A stretch of 6,415 nucleotides of DNA from contig CAMYNC010000186.1 in the NCBI GenBank assembly GCA_947259685.1, positions 1 through 6,415 on the forward strand, in the 5' to 3' direction. Shown in pieces: positions 6,033-6,415 of this stretch. The position numbers and the translations under genes are program-made. Origin of the DNA: an uncultured Desulfuromonadales bacterium. Its GTDB lineage: Bacteria > Desulfobacterota > Desulfuromonadia > Desulfuromonadales > Geopsychrobacteraceae. The notes under the pieces are model-generated. The model was not told the DNA's origin, ran no database searches, and saw nothing but the letters and a program-made list of their open reading frames with translations. Every line of letters starts with the position of its first letter. The stretch's first letter is position 1.

Positions 6033-6415
6033 TCAGGGAATTAAAATATATTTCCCTTTTGCGCCCGGCTCCAGGACCAGTTCATGCGCCCTTGCCGCTT
6101 CGGCCAGCGGCAGCTCAGCATGAATGACGGGTTTCAGAGAACCGCTGGCAAGCCCTGCCCTGATCGCCGCATGGATACTGTACAGTTCCTTTTCGCTGGT
6201 ATTAAACAAAGACATACCCAGAATCGAGGCATTGCGGCCCATCGCGGCACGCGGATCGATTTCGATGCTTCCGCGGTTGCCGATAACGACGATCCGACCA
6301 AACTTGGCCAGCAGATCAAGGTCCTTGGCCAGGTTGAGGTTGGCCAGCATCTCCAGAACAACATTGACGCCCTGGCCGCAAGTCAATTGATCAATGTGAC
6401 TCAAATAGTTTGCTT
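6033..6415 (-). CDS. Zeta-crystallin-like NADPH:quinone oxidoreductase, C-terminal part
   Basis: This is the C-terminal third (about 127 codons) of a medium-chain dehydrogenase/reductase. The frame is open to the right edge (reading ANYLSHIDQLTCGQGVNVVL), so the true start lies beyond base 6415. The in-frame TTG at 6404 is internal, not a start. The segments VNVVLEMLANLNLAKDLDLL, GRIVVIGNRGSIEIDPR, ASILGMSLFN and LKPVIHAELPLAEAARAHE, then the tail GKYILIP, closely match zeta-crystallin/quinone oxidoreductase as I recall it. No zinc-ligand pattern is visible, in keeping with that zinc-independent branch. By family knowledge, the soluble enzyme uses NADPH to reduce quinones or related enones by one- or two-electron chemistry, and full members are about 320-330 residues. 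The cofactor-fold strand GRIVVIGNRG and the downstream substrate-domain end are intact, with TGA at 6033-6035. It is co-oriented with the STAND gene but separated by a 187-bp repeat-filled gap, so an operon is unlikely. Exact substrate is not determinable. Confidence 0.9.
   Translation of the reverse strand, partial: ANYLSHIDQLTCGQGVNVVLEMLANLNLAKDLDLLAKFGRIVVIGNRGSIEIDPRAAMGRNASILGMSLFNTSEKELYSIHAAIRAGLASGSLKPVIHAELPLAEAARAHELVLEPGAKGKYILIP

Noticed and set aside
6033..6404. Treating the quinone reductase fragment as a complete 123-residue protein starting at TTG 6404
   Set aside because: The frame continues upstream to the window edge with family-like residues (ANYLSHID), and the NADPH-binding and N-terminal domains would be missing.

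Overview
The window holds one complete large gene, two genes cut by the window or by a rearrangement, and two structured non-coding stretches. All three recognisable coding regions read on the minus strand. The organism cannot be named from this sequence. A zeta-crystallin-type quinone reductase, a TIR-STAND-WD40 protein and a fragment of a very large Calx-beta-like surface protein suggest an environmental bacterium, plausibly a Gram-negative proteobacterium with moderate-to-high GC. That assignment is weak inference.

Layout from left to right. (1) Positions 1-1358 are an open minus-strand frame encoding part of an extracellular, Asp/Thr/Val-rich beta-sandwich repeat protein. It runs off the left edge. 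At its 5' side it stops looking like the repeat family at about 1253, and it has no usable start codon there, so the gene looks broken. On the plus strand, the same 85 bp end in what could be the C-terminal tail of an unrelated gene. (2) Positions 1359-1699 are AT-rich and non-coding. They hold an 11-bp-stem hairpin and two copies of a 22-nt direct repeat, each carrying an ATTGG...CCAAT palindrome. (3) Positions 5845-1700 (minus) encode a 1381-residue TIR - nSTAND1 NTPase - transmembrane helix - WD40-like double propeller protein. This is a one-gene conflict/defence-type signalling ATPase with the same logic as Apaf-1 and plant NLRs. (4) Positions 5846-6032 hold a nested inverted repeat. It has a perfect 21-bp outer stem of CACCAAG-type repeats and an inner perfect 10-bp hairpin closed by a GCGAAGC mini-hairpin. 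(5) Positions 6033-6415 (minus) are the C-terminal third of a zeta-crystallin-like NADPH:quinone oxidoreductase, cut by the right edge.

The genes do not form an obvious pathway. The STAND gene sits alone between palindromic or repeat-bearing spacers and next to a broken gene. This looks like an accessory insertion next to a housekeeping oxidoreductase rather than a conserved operon. The main candidate system is the TIR-STAND-WD40 gene. Its domain architecture belongs to a described class, so the novelty would lie in its trigger, not in its domains.
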